64,000 nucleotides of DNA, taken from Bacillus sp. es.034. GTDB lineage: Bacteria; Bacillota; Bacilli; Bacillales; Bacillaceae_B. The position numbers and the translations under genes were made by a program. The stretch lies in contig NZ_PDIY01000001.1 of the NCBI RefSeq assembly GCF_002563655.1, positions 1,772,001 through 1,836,000 of the forward strand, in the 5' to 3' direction. Shown here one piece after another: positions 27,223 through 36,644 of this stretch; the first letter of the stretch is position 1, and the number at the start of each line of letters is the position of its first letter. The notes beneath the pieces are model-generated. The model was not told the origin of the DNA, did not search any database, and saw only the letters and a list, made by a program, of their open reading frames with translations.

Positions 27223-28542
27223 ATGACGATATATCATTTCGTAGGAATAAAGGGGTCGGGCATGAGTGCGTTAGCCCAAATACTCCATGATATGGACTAC
27301 GAGGTCCAAGGATCTGACGTAGATAAGTATTTCTTTACTCAGAAGGCTCTGGATGAATCAAATATAAAAATACTACCTTTCCAAAAAGAAAACATTGGAG
27401 GGGATATGCATGTGATCGCAGGGAATGCTTTCCCTGATACACATGAAGAAATACAAGCGGCCGTTGAACAAGGACTGCCGGTGACCAGGTATCATAAATT
27501 CCTTGGTGACTTCATGCAGGAATTCACAAGTGTCGCAGTAACGGGCGCTCACGGGAAAACGTCGACAACCGGTTTACTGGCCCATGTCATCAGTGGCGCA
27601 AAACCGACTTCCTTCCTGATTGGGGATGGAACCGGTAAAGGCGAAGTGGATGCGAATTACTTTGTATTTGAAGCATGCGAGTACAGACGACACTTCCTGT
27701 CTTATTTCCCTGACTATGCCATCATGACGAACATCGATTTCGATCATCCCGACTACTTTGCCAATGTGGATGACGTCTTCTCTGCTTTCCAGGAGATGGC
27801 CATGCAGGTGAAAAAAGGAATCATCGCATGTGGGGATGACGAGCAGTTACAAAAGATCCAGGCACAGGTACCGGTGGTGTTTTACGGTTTCGCCGAGGAA
27901 AACGACTTCCAGGCGAGAAACGTATCACGGGACAGAACGGGTACATCATTCGATGTGTTTGTGCGCAATGAATTTTATGCCGCATTCAAAATTCCGACAT
28001 TCGGTGACCATAACATTATGAACGCCTTATCCGTCATTGCCATTTGTCACTATGAAGAGCTTGATACAGCAATCGTTCAAGAGCGATTAAGCACATTTAA
28101 AGGAGTCAAGCGCCGATTCTCTGAAAAAGAAGTGGGCTCACAGATCCTGATCGATGACTACGCTCATCATCCGACTGAAATCAAGGCAACCGTTGATTCG
28201 GCAAGACAGAAATATCCGGAAAAAGAGATCATCGCTGTCTTCCAGCCTCACACATTTACACGTACGCAGACCTTCCTGACAGAGTTTGCCGAAACCCTTA
28301 GTCTTGCGGACAAAGTGTACTTATGTGAAATCTTCGGTTCCGCACGGGAAAACCACGGAAAACTTTCCATCCACGATCTTGAAAGTAAGATCGAAGGATG
28401 CGAAATCATAGACGAACAAGATACGACCGCACTACTCAAACATGAAAACGCCGTACTGATTTTCATGGGGGCGGGAGACGTACAAAAGTTCCAGCAGGCT
28501 TATGAACAGAAGCTTGGGGAACAATTGAAGGAAGAGAATTAA
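27223..28542 (+). CDS. murC: UDP-N-acetylmuramate--L-alanine ligase MurC
   Basis: 439 residues. Mur-ligase hallmarks: N-terminal [13 protein letters not shown] (UDP-sugar binding), the ATP P-loop [14 protein letters not shown], and [13 protein letters not shown] in the C-terminal domain. It adds L-alanine to UDP-MurNAc, the first amino acid of the peptidoglycan stem, in the cytosol. GGAGG precedes the ATG. In B. subtilis ytxG follows murC directly; here about 23 kb separate them. Confidence 0.96.
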   Translation: MTIYHFVGIKGSGMSALAQILHDMDYEVQGSDVDKYFFTQKALDESNIKILPFQKENIGGDMHVIAGNAFPDTHEEIQAAVEQGLPVTRYHKFLGDFMQEFTSVAVTGAHGKTSTTGLLAHVISGAKPTSFLIGDGTGKGEVDANYFVFEACEYRRHFLSYFPDYAIMTNIDFDHPDYFANVDDVFSAFQEMAMQVKKGIIACGDDEQLQKIQAQVPVVFYGFAEENDFQARNVSRDRTGTSFDVFVRNEFYAAFKIPTFGDHNIMNALSVIAICHYEELDTAIVQERLSTFKGVKRRFSEKEVGSQILIDDYAHHPTEIKATVDSARQKYPEKEIIAVFQPHTFTRTQTFLTEFAETLSLADKVYLCEIFGSARENHGKLSIHDLESKIEGCEIIDEQDTTALLKHENAVLIFMGAGDVQKFQQAYEQKLGEQLKEEN

Positions 28543-28546
28543 TGAT

Positions 28547-28578
28547 AAAACCGGCTCTCATGGGAGCCGGTTTTTTTG
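28547..28578 (+). terminator. Terminator after murC
   Basis: AACCGGCTCTCA pairs with TGGGAGCCGGTT, then seven T. Confidence 0.9.
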
Positions 28579-28587
28579 TGCTTTGAC

Positions 28588-28622
28588 AAAAAAAGCCACC
28601 GTCATGCCCTGACGATGGCTTC
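28588..28622 (-). terminator. Terminator after the M29 aminopeptidase
   Basis: AGCCACCGTCA pairs with TGACGATGGCT (one mismatch); the A-run at 28588-28594 becomes a U-tail on the minus strand. Confidence 0.8.
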
Positions 28623-28629
28623 AACACTC

Positions 28630-29745
28630 TTACTTCAAATTCTCCGGATTCAGCACTTCAAGCTCCTCGATGACAAACCTTCCATCTTGTCGAATCAATA
28701 CATCATCGAAATAGATTTCACCGCCGCCATACTCAGGACGCTGGATCATCACCATATCCCAGTGGATGTTTGAGTGGTTTCCGTTATAGGCCTCTTCGTA
28801 GCATTCACCCGGTGTGAAGTGAAAGCTGCCGTCAATCTTCTCGTCAAAGAGGATGTCCTGCATCGGATGCTGGATAAATGGATTCACCCCGATGGCGAAT
28901 TCTCCTACATACCGTGCCCCTTCATCCGTATCGAAGATTTTGTTGATACGGTCTGTATCATTTGCAGTGGCTTCGACAATCTTTCCTTCTTTGAAGGTCA
29001 ATTTGACGTTTTCGAACGTAAATCCGTTATATGGAGATGGCGTATTGTAGGAAATCACGCCGTTCACCGAGTCCTTCACAGGTGCACTGTACACCTCGCC
29101 ATCAGGAATATTCAGGCGTCCCGCACATTTCACGGCAGGGATGTCCTTGATGGAGAATGTAAGGTCCGTCCCTACACCGACAAGGCGGACTTTATCCGTG
29201 TTGTTCATGAGGTCCACGAGGTTATCCATCGCTTTGTCCATTTTGCTGTAGTCCAGGTTGCAAACGTCAAAGTAGAAGTCTTCGAAGCCTTCTGTACTCA
29301 TGTTGGCGAGCTGTGCCATGGATGCCGTCGGGTAGCGGAGTACGACCCACTTCTTCTTAGGGACGCGGATTTCTCTATGTACTTTCTTACCGATTGTATT
29401 GCCATGGATCTTCATTTTTTCATCCGGAACATCGGACTGTTCGCTGATGTTATCGCCTGCACGTAAACCGATATACGCGTCCATCTGTTCCATGACATTT
29501 GCTTCGAAGCTTGCGATCATATCATACTGCTCCTCCTGCGCTCCCATCAATAATGCGCGGTCGACTGCGTGATCTTTGATGGATACGAAAGGATGTCCTC
29601 CTGCTGCATACGCTTCTTTCACGAGAGCCGTCACCAGTTCACGCTGCAATCCGAAGTTTTCGATCAACACTTTTTCTCCAGGCTGTAATTGAACAGAATA
29701 TTGAATTAAATTTTTTGCCAGTTTTTCAATGCGTGGATCTTTCAT
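28630..29745 (-). CDS. M29-family aminopeptidase (AmpS-like)
   Basis: 371 residues of the thermophilic-aminopeptidase (M29) family. The start PRIEKLAKNLIQYSVQLQPGEKVLIE and the C-terminal segment with NHSNIHWDMVMI and GGGEIYFDDVLI are typical, supplying metal-binding Glu, His and Asp. It is a cytosolic metal-dependent exopeptidase. It lies opposite to murC and next to the island. Open frames on the plus strand across it are shadows. Confidence 0.88.
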   Translation of the reverse strand: MKDPRIEKLAKNLIQYSVQLQPGEKVLIENFGLQRELVTALVKEAYAAGGHPFVSIKDHAVDRALLMGAQEEQYDMIASFEANVMEQMDAYIGLRAGDNISEQSDVPDEKMKIHGNTIGKKVHREIRVPKKKWVVLRYPTASMAQLANMSTEGFEDFYFDVCNLDYSKMDKAMDNLVDLMNNTDKVRLVGVGTDLTFSIKDIPAVKCAGRLNIPDGEVYSAPVKDSVNGVISYNTPSPYNGFTFENVKLTFKEGKIVEATANDTDRINKIFDTDEGARYVGEFAIGVNPFIQHPMQDILFDEKIDGSFHFTPGECYEEAYNGNHSNIHWDMVMIQRPEYGGGEIYFDDVLIRQDGRFVIEELEVLNPENLK

Positions 29746-29862
29746 TTCTTTTTTCCCCCTTATATGTAGTCTATTTTATTGTACCCTAAAATAAGGAGAG
29801 ATGATGAGCGAAGAAGCGAATTAATATTTCAAAATAACAGTATTTTAAAAATAAAAAATAGT

Positions 29863-29891
29863 TTGACAACTTTTTTAATGAAAGTTAAAAT
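29863..29891 (+). promoter_or_regulatory. Sigma-A promoter of the sugar-acid operon
   Basis: A perfect TTGACA (29863-29868) and TAAAAT (29886-29891), spaced 17 bases, lie about 150 bases before dctP. The predicted start falls near 29898, where GTTC-N9-GAAC (29900-29916) could be an operator, possibly for the IclR protein of this island. Confidence 0.7.
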
Positions 29892-29969
29892 ACAAATAAG
29901 TTCATCAATGCAGAACATAGTTTTATAATATAAAACAAGTGACGTGAGGTGGTATTTATTTAGGTTAAA

Positions 29970-29984
29970 ATGAAAGCGTTTTAT
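29970..29984 (+). promoter_or_regulatory. Candidate catabolite-responsive element (cre)
   Basis: ATGAAAGCGTTTTAT fits the cre pattern WTGNAANCGNWNNCW except for one position. It lies about 75 bases downstream of the predicted transcription start and before dctP, where CcpA could act as a roadblock. ccpA is in this window at 57703. Confidence 0.5.
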
Positions 29985-30037
29985 CTTGAAGATGTTAATT
30001 GGTGAATTAAGTGAAAATATTAATAGGGGGAATATGT

Positions 30038-31084
30038 GTGAAGAATCTGAAAGTTACTTTTTTAAGTATATTAGTTGTCTGTACTATGATATTAGCTGCA
30101 TGCGGTGGGAATTCAAATTCTGCGAGCAGCTCTGAAAAAGGTTCTTCAGGAAGTGGTGAAGGTGGAAAGCGTACACTTCGTGTCAGTATTGGAGTGAATG
30201 ATAAGCATCCTGAATATGAGGCAGCTATGAAATTCAAAGAACTGGTTGAGGCAGAATCAGATGATTTGAAAGTTGAAGTCTATCATTCTGGTCAAATTGC
30301 TGATGACCGCTCAGCTATTGAAATGCTTCAATTTGGTTCACTTGATATTACCATTCCTTCTACATCACCCCTTGTCAACTTTGTACCTGAGTTTGGAGTG
30401 TTTGATCTCCCTTTCACCATTCCAAATGAAGAAGTGGCAGATAAAGTACTGGATGGCCCATTCGGTGATAAAATGCTAGAAATGGTTGATGATCAAAAAC
30501 TGGTTGGTCTTGCTTGGTGGGAAAATGGTTTCCGTAACTTAACAAACGATGTGCGTCCGGTTGCTACTATGGAGGATGTGAAGGGTCTTAAAATTCGGAC
30601 AATGGAAAATGAAATTCATTTGGATGCTTGGAAAGCTCTAGGTGCAAACCCCACACCAATGGCTTTTACAGAATTATTTACAGCTCTGCAGCAAGGAACA
30701 ATTGATGGACAGGAAAACCCTTACCCAACGATTTTGCTAAGTAAATATCCCGAAGTACAAAAATATGTTTCAAATACCAGCCATGTATACACACCTTTTA
30801 TTTTCTTATTCAGTAAACAAATTTGGGAAGAGCTTTCATCGGACCAACAAAAATTGGTGAAAAAAGCAGCAGTTGAGGCAGGGAAGTTCAATCGTGAGCG
30901 AAATCGTCAAGTTGCAGAGGAATCATTAGAAAAATTAAAAGAAGAAATGACTTATACAGAAATAAAAGAAGAAGAATTTGGGAAATTCCAGGAAGCTGTT
31001 AAACCAGTTATAGATAAGTACAAAGAAAAGATTGGACCTGAAATAGTGGATCAGTTCTTGGAAGAGATAGAAAAGGCAAAATAA
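30038..31084 (+). CDS. dctP: TRAP transporter substrate-binding lipoprotein DctP
   Basis: 348 residues from GTG 30038, with AGGGGG 7 bases upstream. The signal peptide ends in a lipobox, LAAC, giving a lipid-anchored extracytoplasmic receptor. The mature part is DctP/DctB-like: KIRTMENEIHLDAWKALGANPTPM carries the conserved Arg that binds a substrate carboxylate, and EAIDGQEN-type sequence (TIDGQENP) follows. The neighbouring enzymes suggest an aldonate or other sugar-acid ligand. A hairpin follows before dctQ, as often seen where the receptor is needed in excess. Confidence 0.92.
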   Translation: MKNLKVTFLSILVVCTMILAACGGNSNSASSSEKGSSGSGEGGKRTLRVSIGVNDKHPEYEAAMKFKELVEAESDDLKVEVYHSGQIADDRSAIEMLQFGSLDITIPSTSPLVNFVPEFGVFDLPFTIPNEEVADKVLDGPFGDKMLEMVDDQKLVGLAWWENGFRNLTNDVRPVATMEDVKGLKIRTMENEIHLDAWKALGANPTPMAFTELFTALQQGTIDGQENPYPTILLSKYPEVQKYVSNTSHVYTPFIFLFSKQIWEELSSDQQKLVKKAAVEAGKFNRERNRQVAEESLEKLKEEMTYTEIKEEEFGKFQEAVKPVIDKYKEKIGPEIVDQFLEEIEKAK

Positions 31085-31098
31085 ATGTTAATAAAGGT

Positions 31099-31131
31099 GC
31101 CGGTCGACAGTTGCTGACCGGTCTCTTTTTT
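31099..31131 (+). terminator. Hairpin between dctP and dctQ, likely a partial terminator
   Basis: CCGGTC (31100-31105) pairs with GACCGG (31116-31121), then TCTCTTTTTT. Because dctQ and dctM are needed in the same transporter, it probably only reduces transcription downstream. Confidence 0.65.
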
Positions 31132-31152
31132 AAAGAATAGGGGTGAAGATAA

Positions 31153-31686
31153 TTGTTAAGAACATTTAAGTGGCTTGATGAGAATTTAGAAAAATACATA
31201 TTGTTTTTATTGACCCTGGTCATGGTTGTGGTGGTATTTATTCAGGTATTTATGCGCTATGTAATGGAAAATTCCCTCAGTTGGTCAGAAGAACTTGCAC
31301 GGTATTGTTTTATATGGTTGATCTATATAGGGATAAGCTACGCAGTCAAGCATAAGCGACATATTAGTGTGGATGCTGCTCTATTACTTTTTAAAGATAA
31401 AATGAAAATTGTCATTTCCATCATATCCAATCTCCTTTTTTTGATTTTTTGTGTATATGTAGTTATTTATGGTTATGGTATAGCTTCACAATTGCTTGCC
31501 TTTGGTCAGACCACCCCTGCACTTCAGATTCCAACAGGAGTAGTTTATCTTGCGCCTCCAGTTGGCATGGCACTCGCTGGAGTGAGATTGATTCAAAATA
31601 TAATCAATGATATCAGAGCAATTAAAAACTTTGACCAAAGTAATAGTGTATCAAAGGATGTAGATGAAGAAATCAGAGTAATATAG
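31153..31686 (+). CDS. dctQ: TRAP transporter small membrane subunit DctQ
   Basis: 177 residues with four hydrophobic helices. The DctQ signature ENSLSWSEELARYCFIWLIYIGISYAVK is present. It pairs with DctM in Na+-coupled solute import. Start is TTG 31153, 7 bases after AGGGGTGA. Confidence 0.92.
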   Translation: MLRTFKWLDENLEKYILFLLTLVMVVVVFIQVFMRYVMENSLSWSEELARYCFIWLIYIGISYAVKHKRHISVDAALLLFKDKMKIVISIISNLLFLIFCVYVVIYGYGIASQLLAFGQTTPALQIPTGVVYLAPPVGMALAGVRLIQNIINDIRAIKNFDQSNSVSKDVDEEIRVI

Positions 31687-31713
31687 ATCAATTTATTAAG
31701 GGGGTAATCCTGG

Positions 31714-32979
31714 ATGGCGGGTGTATTATTCGGTTCTTTCGCCGTATTTTTATTTTTCACGGTTCCTATTGGAATCGCTATCGGGTTGGCTACGCTTTTC
31801 ACTATTGTTTACACAGGTGGAATGCCGGTTGAATTTCTAATGAAAGAATTGACTAACTCTGTTGATTCATTTCCACTTTTAGCTGTTCCATATTTCATTC
31901 TAGCCGGTGAAATCATGGGTAAAGGAGGAATATCAAAACGCCTTTTTAATGTAGCAGATTCCATTGTAGGAAATAAAACAGGAGGCATTGCAATGGCTAC
32001 AATCGTTACCTGTATGTTCTTTGCTGCTATTTCTGGATCAGGACCTGCTACTGTTGCTGCAATTGGAGGAATTATGATCCCGGCTATGGTTGAAAAAGGC
32101 TATGATAAACGTTTTGCTACAGCAGTTGTTGCGGCTGCAGGTTCTATTGGAGTAATTATTCCTCCGAGTATTCCCATGGTTATTTATGGAGTATCTGGTA
32201 GTGTATCCATCGGAGATATGTTCATTGCTGGGATCCTTCCTGGCATATTAGTTGGAATCGGCTTAATGATTTATTCTTACTACCATTCGAAAAAAATGGG
32301 TTACACAGGATCTGAACATGCCACCACCTTGAAAGGAGTGTTAAAAGCCTTCTGGGATGCAAAATGGGCACTGCTCATCCCCATTGTCATTTTAGGAGGT
32401 ATATACGGTGGCATATTTACGCCGACTGAAGCGGCGGTTATAGCTGTTGTTTTTGGCTTATTTGTAAGTGTTTTTGTTTATAAAGAATTGAAATTTAAAG
32501 ATTTACCACAAATATTTGTTGATTCAGGATTAACTACAGCGACTGTACTTGTCATCGTAGGTGCGGCAACTGCATTTGGACGTCTGTTAACCATTGAGCA
32601 GATTCCAAATCAGATAGCTCAAGCAATGCTGTCAATTTCAAGTGAACCCCTGATCATTATGTTGTTAATAACTCTTTTACTCTTAATTGTAGGCTGCTTT
32701 ATGGATACTATTGCCGCTATTATCATTTTAACGCCAATTTTACTTCCTGTTGCCATTCAAATTGGTTATGATCCTATTCACTTCGGGATTATCATGATTG
32801 TCAATCTTTCTATTGGATTCATTACCCCGCCGTTAGGTGTTAACTTGTTCGTAGGAGCTGGAATTTCAGGGTTATCACTAGAAAAACTTTCAAAGGCAAT
32901 TGTTCCATTTTTCTTAGTAATGGTGGTCACCTTGCTTATTATTATCGTTTTACCTCAGATTTCATTATTGTTCCTATAA
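31714..32979 (+). CDS. dctM: TRAP transporter large permease DctM
   Basis: 421 residues with about twelve membrane segments. DctM features: GSGPATVAAIGGIMIPAM, VIIPPSIPMVIYGV, GGIFTPTEAAVIAV and GFITPPLGVNLFVG. It is the transport channel of the Na+-driven TRAP system working with the DctP receptor and DctQ. It follows dctQ by 27 bases. Confidence 0.94.
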   Translation: MAGVLFGSFAVFLFFTVPIGIAIGLATLFTIVYTGGMPVEFLMKELTNSVDSFPLLAVPYFILAGEIMGKGGISKRLFNVADSIVGNKTGGIAMATIVTCMFFAAISGSGPATVAAIGGIMIPAMVEKGYDKRFATAVVAAAGSIGVIIPPSIPMVIYGVSGSVSIGDMFIAGILPGILVGIGLMIYSYYHSKKMGYTGSEHATTLKGVLKAFWDAKWALLIPIVILGGIYGGIFTPTEAAVIAVVFGLFVSVFVYKELKFKDLPQIFVDSGLTTATVLVIVGAATAFGRLLTIEQIPNQIAQAMLSISSEPLIIMLLITLLLLIVGCFMDTIAAIIILTPILLPVAIQIGYDPIHFGIIMIVNLSIGFITPPLGVNLFVGAGISGLSLEKLSKAIVPFFLVMVVTLLIIIVLPQISLLFL

Positions 32980-33068
32980 GCAAAGGGAGATATTGAAAAA
33001 CGTCTTGCCAACCAGATACTCAAGAATCAATAGTCAATACTTAACCATTAGGTATGAGGAGCTGAAAA

Positions 33069-34319
33069 ATGAGCATTATTTATGACATATTAAAAGACAT
33101 CCCCATTCCGAAAATGGTGAAAGTGAAACAGTCATTTATGGATAAAGAAATCCCTGATGTAGCAGAAGCAGTCAGGAAAACATTGAATGACACAAACGTT
33201 CTGGAACGAATTAAAGAAGGTGACAGCGTAGCTATAGCTGTTGGAAGCAGGGGAGTTTCAGATCTTCCTATTTTAGTCCGTGAAACGGTTTCGGCCGTTC
33301 GAAATGCAGGAGGGAAGCCATTTATTGTTCCTGCAATGGGCAGTCATGGAGGGGCGACTGCTGAAGGGCAGGCAGATGTACTAAAACAATTAGGAGTATC
33401 AGAAGAAACAGTTCATGCTTCTATTCGATCTACAATGGAAGTGGTTAAAATTGGTGAGCTTCCGAATGGTCTTCCAGTTTACATCGATAAACTTGCTTAT
33501 GAAGCGGATAAAATCATTGTCATAAACCGAGTGAAGCCGCACACTGCCTTCCGGGGTCCAGTAGAAAGCGGTTTAACCAAAATGATTACGATTGGTCTAG
33601 GTAAGCAAAAAGGTGCAGAGGCAGCTCATTCATTTAGTTTTAAATATATGGCAGAACATGTGCAACAGATGGCCAATATCACTTTGAATACCACGCCAAT
33701 CATCTTTGGGCTTGCAACAATAGAAAATGCTTATGACCGCCCAGTGAAAGTAATTGCTGTTCCGGCAGAGGAAATTAGTATGGTTGAACCAGAATTATTA
33801 AAAGAAGCAAAATCACTTATGCCGAGCATCCTTTTTGATTCCTTCGATGTACTTATCGTCGATGAGTTAGGTAAGGAAATTTCAGGTGACGGTATGGACC
33901 CAAATATTACAGGAAGGTTCGCAACTCCTTATGCAAACGGTGGACCAGATGTCAAACGGACAGTCGTTCTCAGTTTAACGAGAAAAACTCATGGTAATGC
34001 AAATGGAATTGGTCTAGCGGATATGACGACCAAACAGGTAATGGATGAAATTGATTTTGAAAAAGGGTATGCAAATGCATTAACTAGTACGGTCATCGAA
34101 GTAGTAAAGCTTCCTATGGTACTTGATACGAAAGAGTTAGCCGTAAAGGCGGCAATTAAAACATGTAATGCATTTGATTTAAACAAGGCAAGAGTGGTAA
34201 GGATCAAAAACACACTGGAGATCGGCGAAATATGGATTTCTGAAAGTATGATAGAAGAAGCAAGAAGAAAGAGCAATCTTGAGATTATTTCTGACCTGGA
34301 AAAATTGGATCTTAGTTAA
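33069..34319 (+). CDS. LarA-superfamily nickel-pincer-dependent 2-hydroxyacid racemase/epimerase
   Basis: 416 residues, the size of LarA. Aligned by eye with my recollection of Lactobacillus plantarum LarA (His108, His174, Lys184, His200), the expected residues are present: His93 in PAMGSHGGAT, His158 in RVKPHTAFRG, Lys171 in SGLTKMITIGLGK (site of covalent attachment of the nickel-pincer nucleotide) and His187 in GAEAAHSF; Lys171 to His187 keeps the 16-residue spacing. The family moves a hydride at C2 of 2-hydroxyacids. Its place between a sugar-acid transporter and dehydratases argues for an aldonate C2-epimerase rather than a lactate racemase. Cofactor genes lie at 47.8-50.7 kb. The substrate is inferred, so no symbol is given. 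Confidence 0.82.
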   Translation: MSIIYDILKDIPIPKMVKVKQSFMDKEIPDVAEAVRKTLNDTNVLERIKEGDSVAIAVGSRGVSDLPILVRETVSAVRNAGGKPFIVPAMGSHGGATAEGQADVLKQLGVSEETVHASIRSTMEVVKIGELPNGLPVYIDKLAYEADKIIVINRVKPHTAFRGPVESGLTKMITIGLGKQKGAEAAHSFSFKYMAEHVQQMANITLNTTPIIFGLATIENAYDRPVKVIAVPAEEISMVEPELLKEAKSLMPSILFDSFDVLIVDELGKEISGDGMDPNITGRFATPYANGGPDVKRTVVLSLTRKTHGNANGIGLADMTTKQVMDEIDFEKGYANALTSTVIEVVKLPMVLDTKELAVKAAIKTCNAFDLNKARVVRIKNTLEIGEIWISESMIEEARRKSNLEIISDLEKLDLS

Positions 34320-34374
34320 GAGAGTTACAATTTTTCTGGACAGTTTTCTAAAATAAAGGATAAGGAGAATGATA

Positions 34375-36576
34375 ATGACACATTTATACCCGCTTATAGA
34401 TAACTCAGTAAATCCCTATCGTGATAATGTACAGGGAAAAGCAAATGAACCGATTACAGTAGCCGCTTTACTTGACCGCTCAAAACAAACACTGGGTACA
34501 ACGTACGAAGGGGGTAAGCCGGATTGGACCTTGGAAGAAATTTATGACCGGCTTGAGAATAATGCCCCTAGAATTGCAGTTATCGGGGGGTCTTCAGATC
34601 ACCCTGCGCATGTTATGGATCATCAAACTACTGCTAGAGCAGCACTCCGTATATGGCAGAACGGGGGAGTACCATTTTATTTTTCAACCCCTGTAATGTG
34701 TGATGGAACGGCCCAAAGTAATCAAGGAATGAGTTATTCTCTTCAAAGTCGAAATGCTGTAGCACAAATGGTTGTGAATCAACTAGAAGCCCACAGTTAT
34801 CATGGAGCCTTTGTCATTCAAGGATGCGACAAACAGCCGCTAGGGGTAGTAAGTGCATTGGCTCATGTTGACCGTATAAGACGCACCCGTGGTGAAGCAC
34901 CGTTTTTCGCTACATTTGCACCAGCTCATGTGCTAGAAGGCGGTTCAATTCCAGATGATGTATTGGATGAACTTGAGAACTTGGCAATAAAAGCGGAAGC
35001 GGATGGCTTTACAGATGTGGCAGTTGACTTGAGAGACACTATGGCGTATATATTGCAGTGTTCATCAAATACAGCATTCCAGGGAGTGTTTGAACGGGCA
35101 TACGAACGAGGCATCTTAACAAAAGAACAACATAAATATTTTGAAAAACGGTTGGCTGTGTCGACATGTGATGGTCAAGGCGGAGTATGCGCTTTTAATG
35201 GAACAGGTAACAGTTCACGTCATTTAGTTGCAGGTATGGGGCTTGTTCACCCTGCGGTTGAGCTATTGACCGATCCTCCATCCCAACGGCAAATCAACGC
35301 AGTCCTTGACAGTTTTGCCACGATGATCAATGAAGAAAAATATGGTGTCTCAAATATAGTCGCTGCCAACATTAAAAATGCTATACGTATTCACAGTGCA
35401 TCTGGAGGCTCAACAAATCTTATGATGCACATTGTCGCAGGAATGCTCTATGCGGGGTACAAATTTAGCCTTTGGGATCTTGATCGGATTCACCACGAAC
35501 ATCCGATCCCAGATTTGTTCGATTACAGTCTGACTGAAGGCAGGGATATTTATTCGCTGGCTATGCAATGCTGCAGTGGAAACAGCAGGGGAATGGAATC
35601 ACTCTTTTATGAACTGCTTGAAAATGGTGTACCGATGGATCAAGATGCACCGACTGTGGCGGCGAAGACTTGGAAAGAGCGTCTGGCGATTACACGAAGC
35701 CTTCAAGCTTTAAATGTAAAAGAAAATCCAGTCATTCTTTCAACACCACGAAGAGGATTTAGTGGGGTGGATGTGTTAAAAGGAAACTTCTTTGAGAGCG
35801 CTGTCGTAAAAATTAGCGGTATGCCGACACCCCAGCTTGATCAGTTCGATGATAAGCTTGCATTTGTCCTCTACTTTGAAAATGAAGATGATGCAAATAG
35901 AAGTCTCCTTGATTCGAATCTGCTTACTAACATTAAGAAGAATAAACTGTTTCAGTACAACCTTCTTCTTGAAACATTGAAGTACAACAATGAGGTGGAA
36001 TGGGAGAGTTTAAAGGAAGCTCCGTATGATATGTTGTTTGACGAGATGGCTGAAAAAGGAATCTTGAAAATTTCTGTCATCATAGCAGGCCAGGGACCTG
36101 TAGCCTTCGGGATGCCTGAAATGTTTACACCAATGCAGCATATTAACGCAAATCGTGTGATGAAAAAGGTAGCAACAATCATTAGTGATGGACGCTACTC
36201 TGGTGTAACGTATGGTGCGGCAATCGGTCACATGACGCCCGAAGCATACGAAGGGGGAGGAATTGGTTTACTTGAAACGGGAGACATTGTGCATCTTCAA
36301 CTTCGTAGGCGTCGGATAGATTTTGTAGAAAAAACACAATTAATCTTAGGAAACGTTATCCATTCATTTCCAGAGAGTTTGAGGGAAGAAAGACGAGTAC
36401 TTGTGGAAGAGCGAAAACAGCATATGAAAACCCGTCAAAAAATGGTGGCAGCAAGTAATCGTATGTATGGACATACAGATGCAGCCAACGGAGTGGTCCC
36501 TCTAGCTGTTGTTGAAGATGCTGTACTGGATTATGAAAAAGACGTTCTGCTTCATGAGGTCCAGCATAATCGTTAA
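34375..36576 (+). CDS. Divergent IlvD/Edd-family sugar-acid dehydratase
   Basis: 733 residues, longer than the usual 560-660. The three iron-sulfur Cys ligands of the family appear conserved: TPVMCDGTAQ, IQGCDKQPLG and GQGGVCAFNGTGNS. The signature SASGGSTNLMMH is intact, and GRYSGVTYGAAIGHMTPEA lies near the C-terminus. An apparent extra segment of tens of residues sits between VVKISG and the GPVAFGMPEMF motif. It probably dehydrates an aldonate to a 2-keto-3-deoxy acid. ATG 34375 is 7 bases after AAGGAG; ATG 34369 is too close to it. Confidence 0.85.
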   Translation: MTHLYPLIDNSVNPYRDNVQGKANEPITVAALLDRSKQTLGTTYEGGKPDWTLEEIYDRLENNAPRIAVIGGSSDHPAHVMDHQTTARAALRIWQNGGVPFYFSTPVMCDGTAQSNQGMSYSLQSRNAVAQMVVNQLEAHSYHGAFVIQGCDKQPLGVVSALAHVDRIRRTRGEAPFFATFAPAHVLEGGSIPDDVLDELENLAIKAEADGFTDVAVDLRDTMAYILQCSSNTAFQGVFERAYERGILTKEQHKYFEKRLAVSTCDGQGGVCAFNGTGNSSRHLVAGMGLVHPAVELLTDPPSQRQINAVLDSFATMINEEKYGVSNIVAANIKNAIRIHSASGGSTNLMMHIVAGMLYAGYKFSLWDLDRIHHEHPIPDLFDYSLTEGRDIYSLAMQCCSGNSRGMESLFYELLENGVPMDQDAPTVAAKTWKERLAITRSLQALNVKENPVILSTPRRGFSGVDVLKGNFFESAVVKISGMPTPQLDQFDDKLAFVLYFENEDDANRSLLDSNLLTNIKKNKLFQYNLLLETLKYNNEVEWESLKEAPYDMLFDEMAEKGILKISVIIAGQGPVAFGMPEMFTPMQHINANRVMKKVATIISDGRYSGVTYGAAIGHMTPEAYEGGGIGLLETGDIVHLQLRRRRIDFVEKTQLILGNVIHSFPESLREERRVLVEERKQHMKTRQKMVAASNRMYGHTDAANGVVPLAVVEDAVLDYEKDVLLHEVQHNR

Positions 36577-36644
36577 ATAATACAAGCTCGTCAAGTATAC
36601 TGTATAATCAGACTTAATCATGATGACTTGAGGAGTGAAGAATA

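Noticed and set aside
28774..29466. 230-residue open frame on the plus strand inside the aminopeptidase gene
   Set aside because: It is antisense to a clear M29 aminopeptidase, has no ribosome binding site and no recognisable domain.
33069..34319. Calling this gene lactate racemase larA
   Set aside because: The LarA fold is clear, but the sequence subgroup and neighbours point to sugar acids, so the specific name would overstate the evidence.
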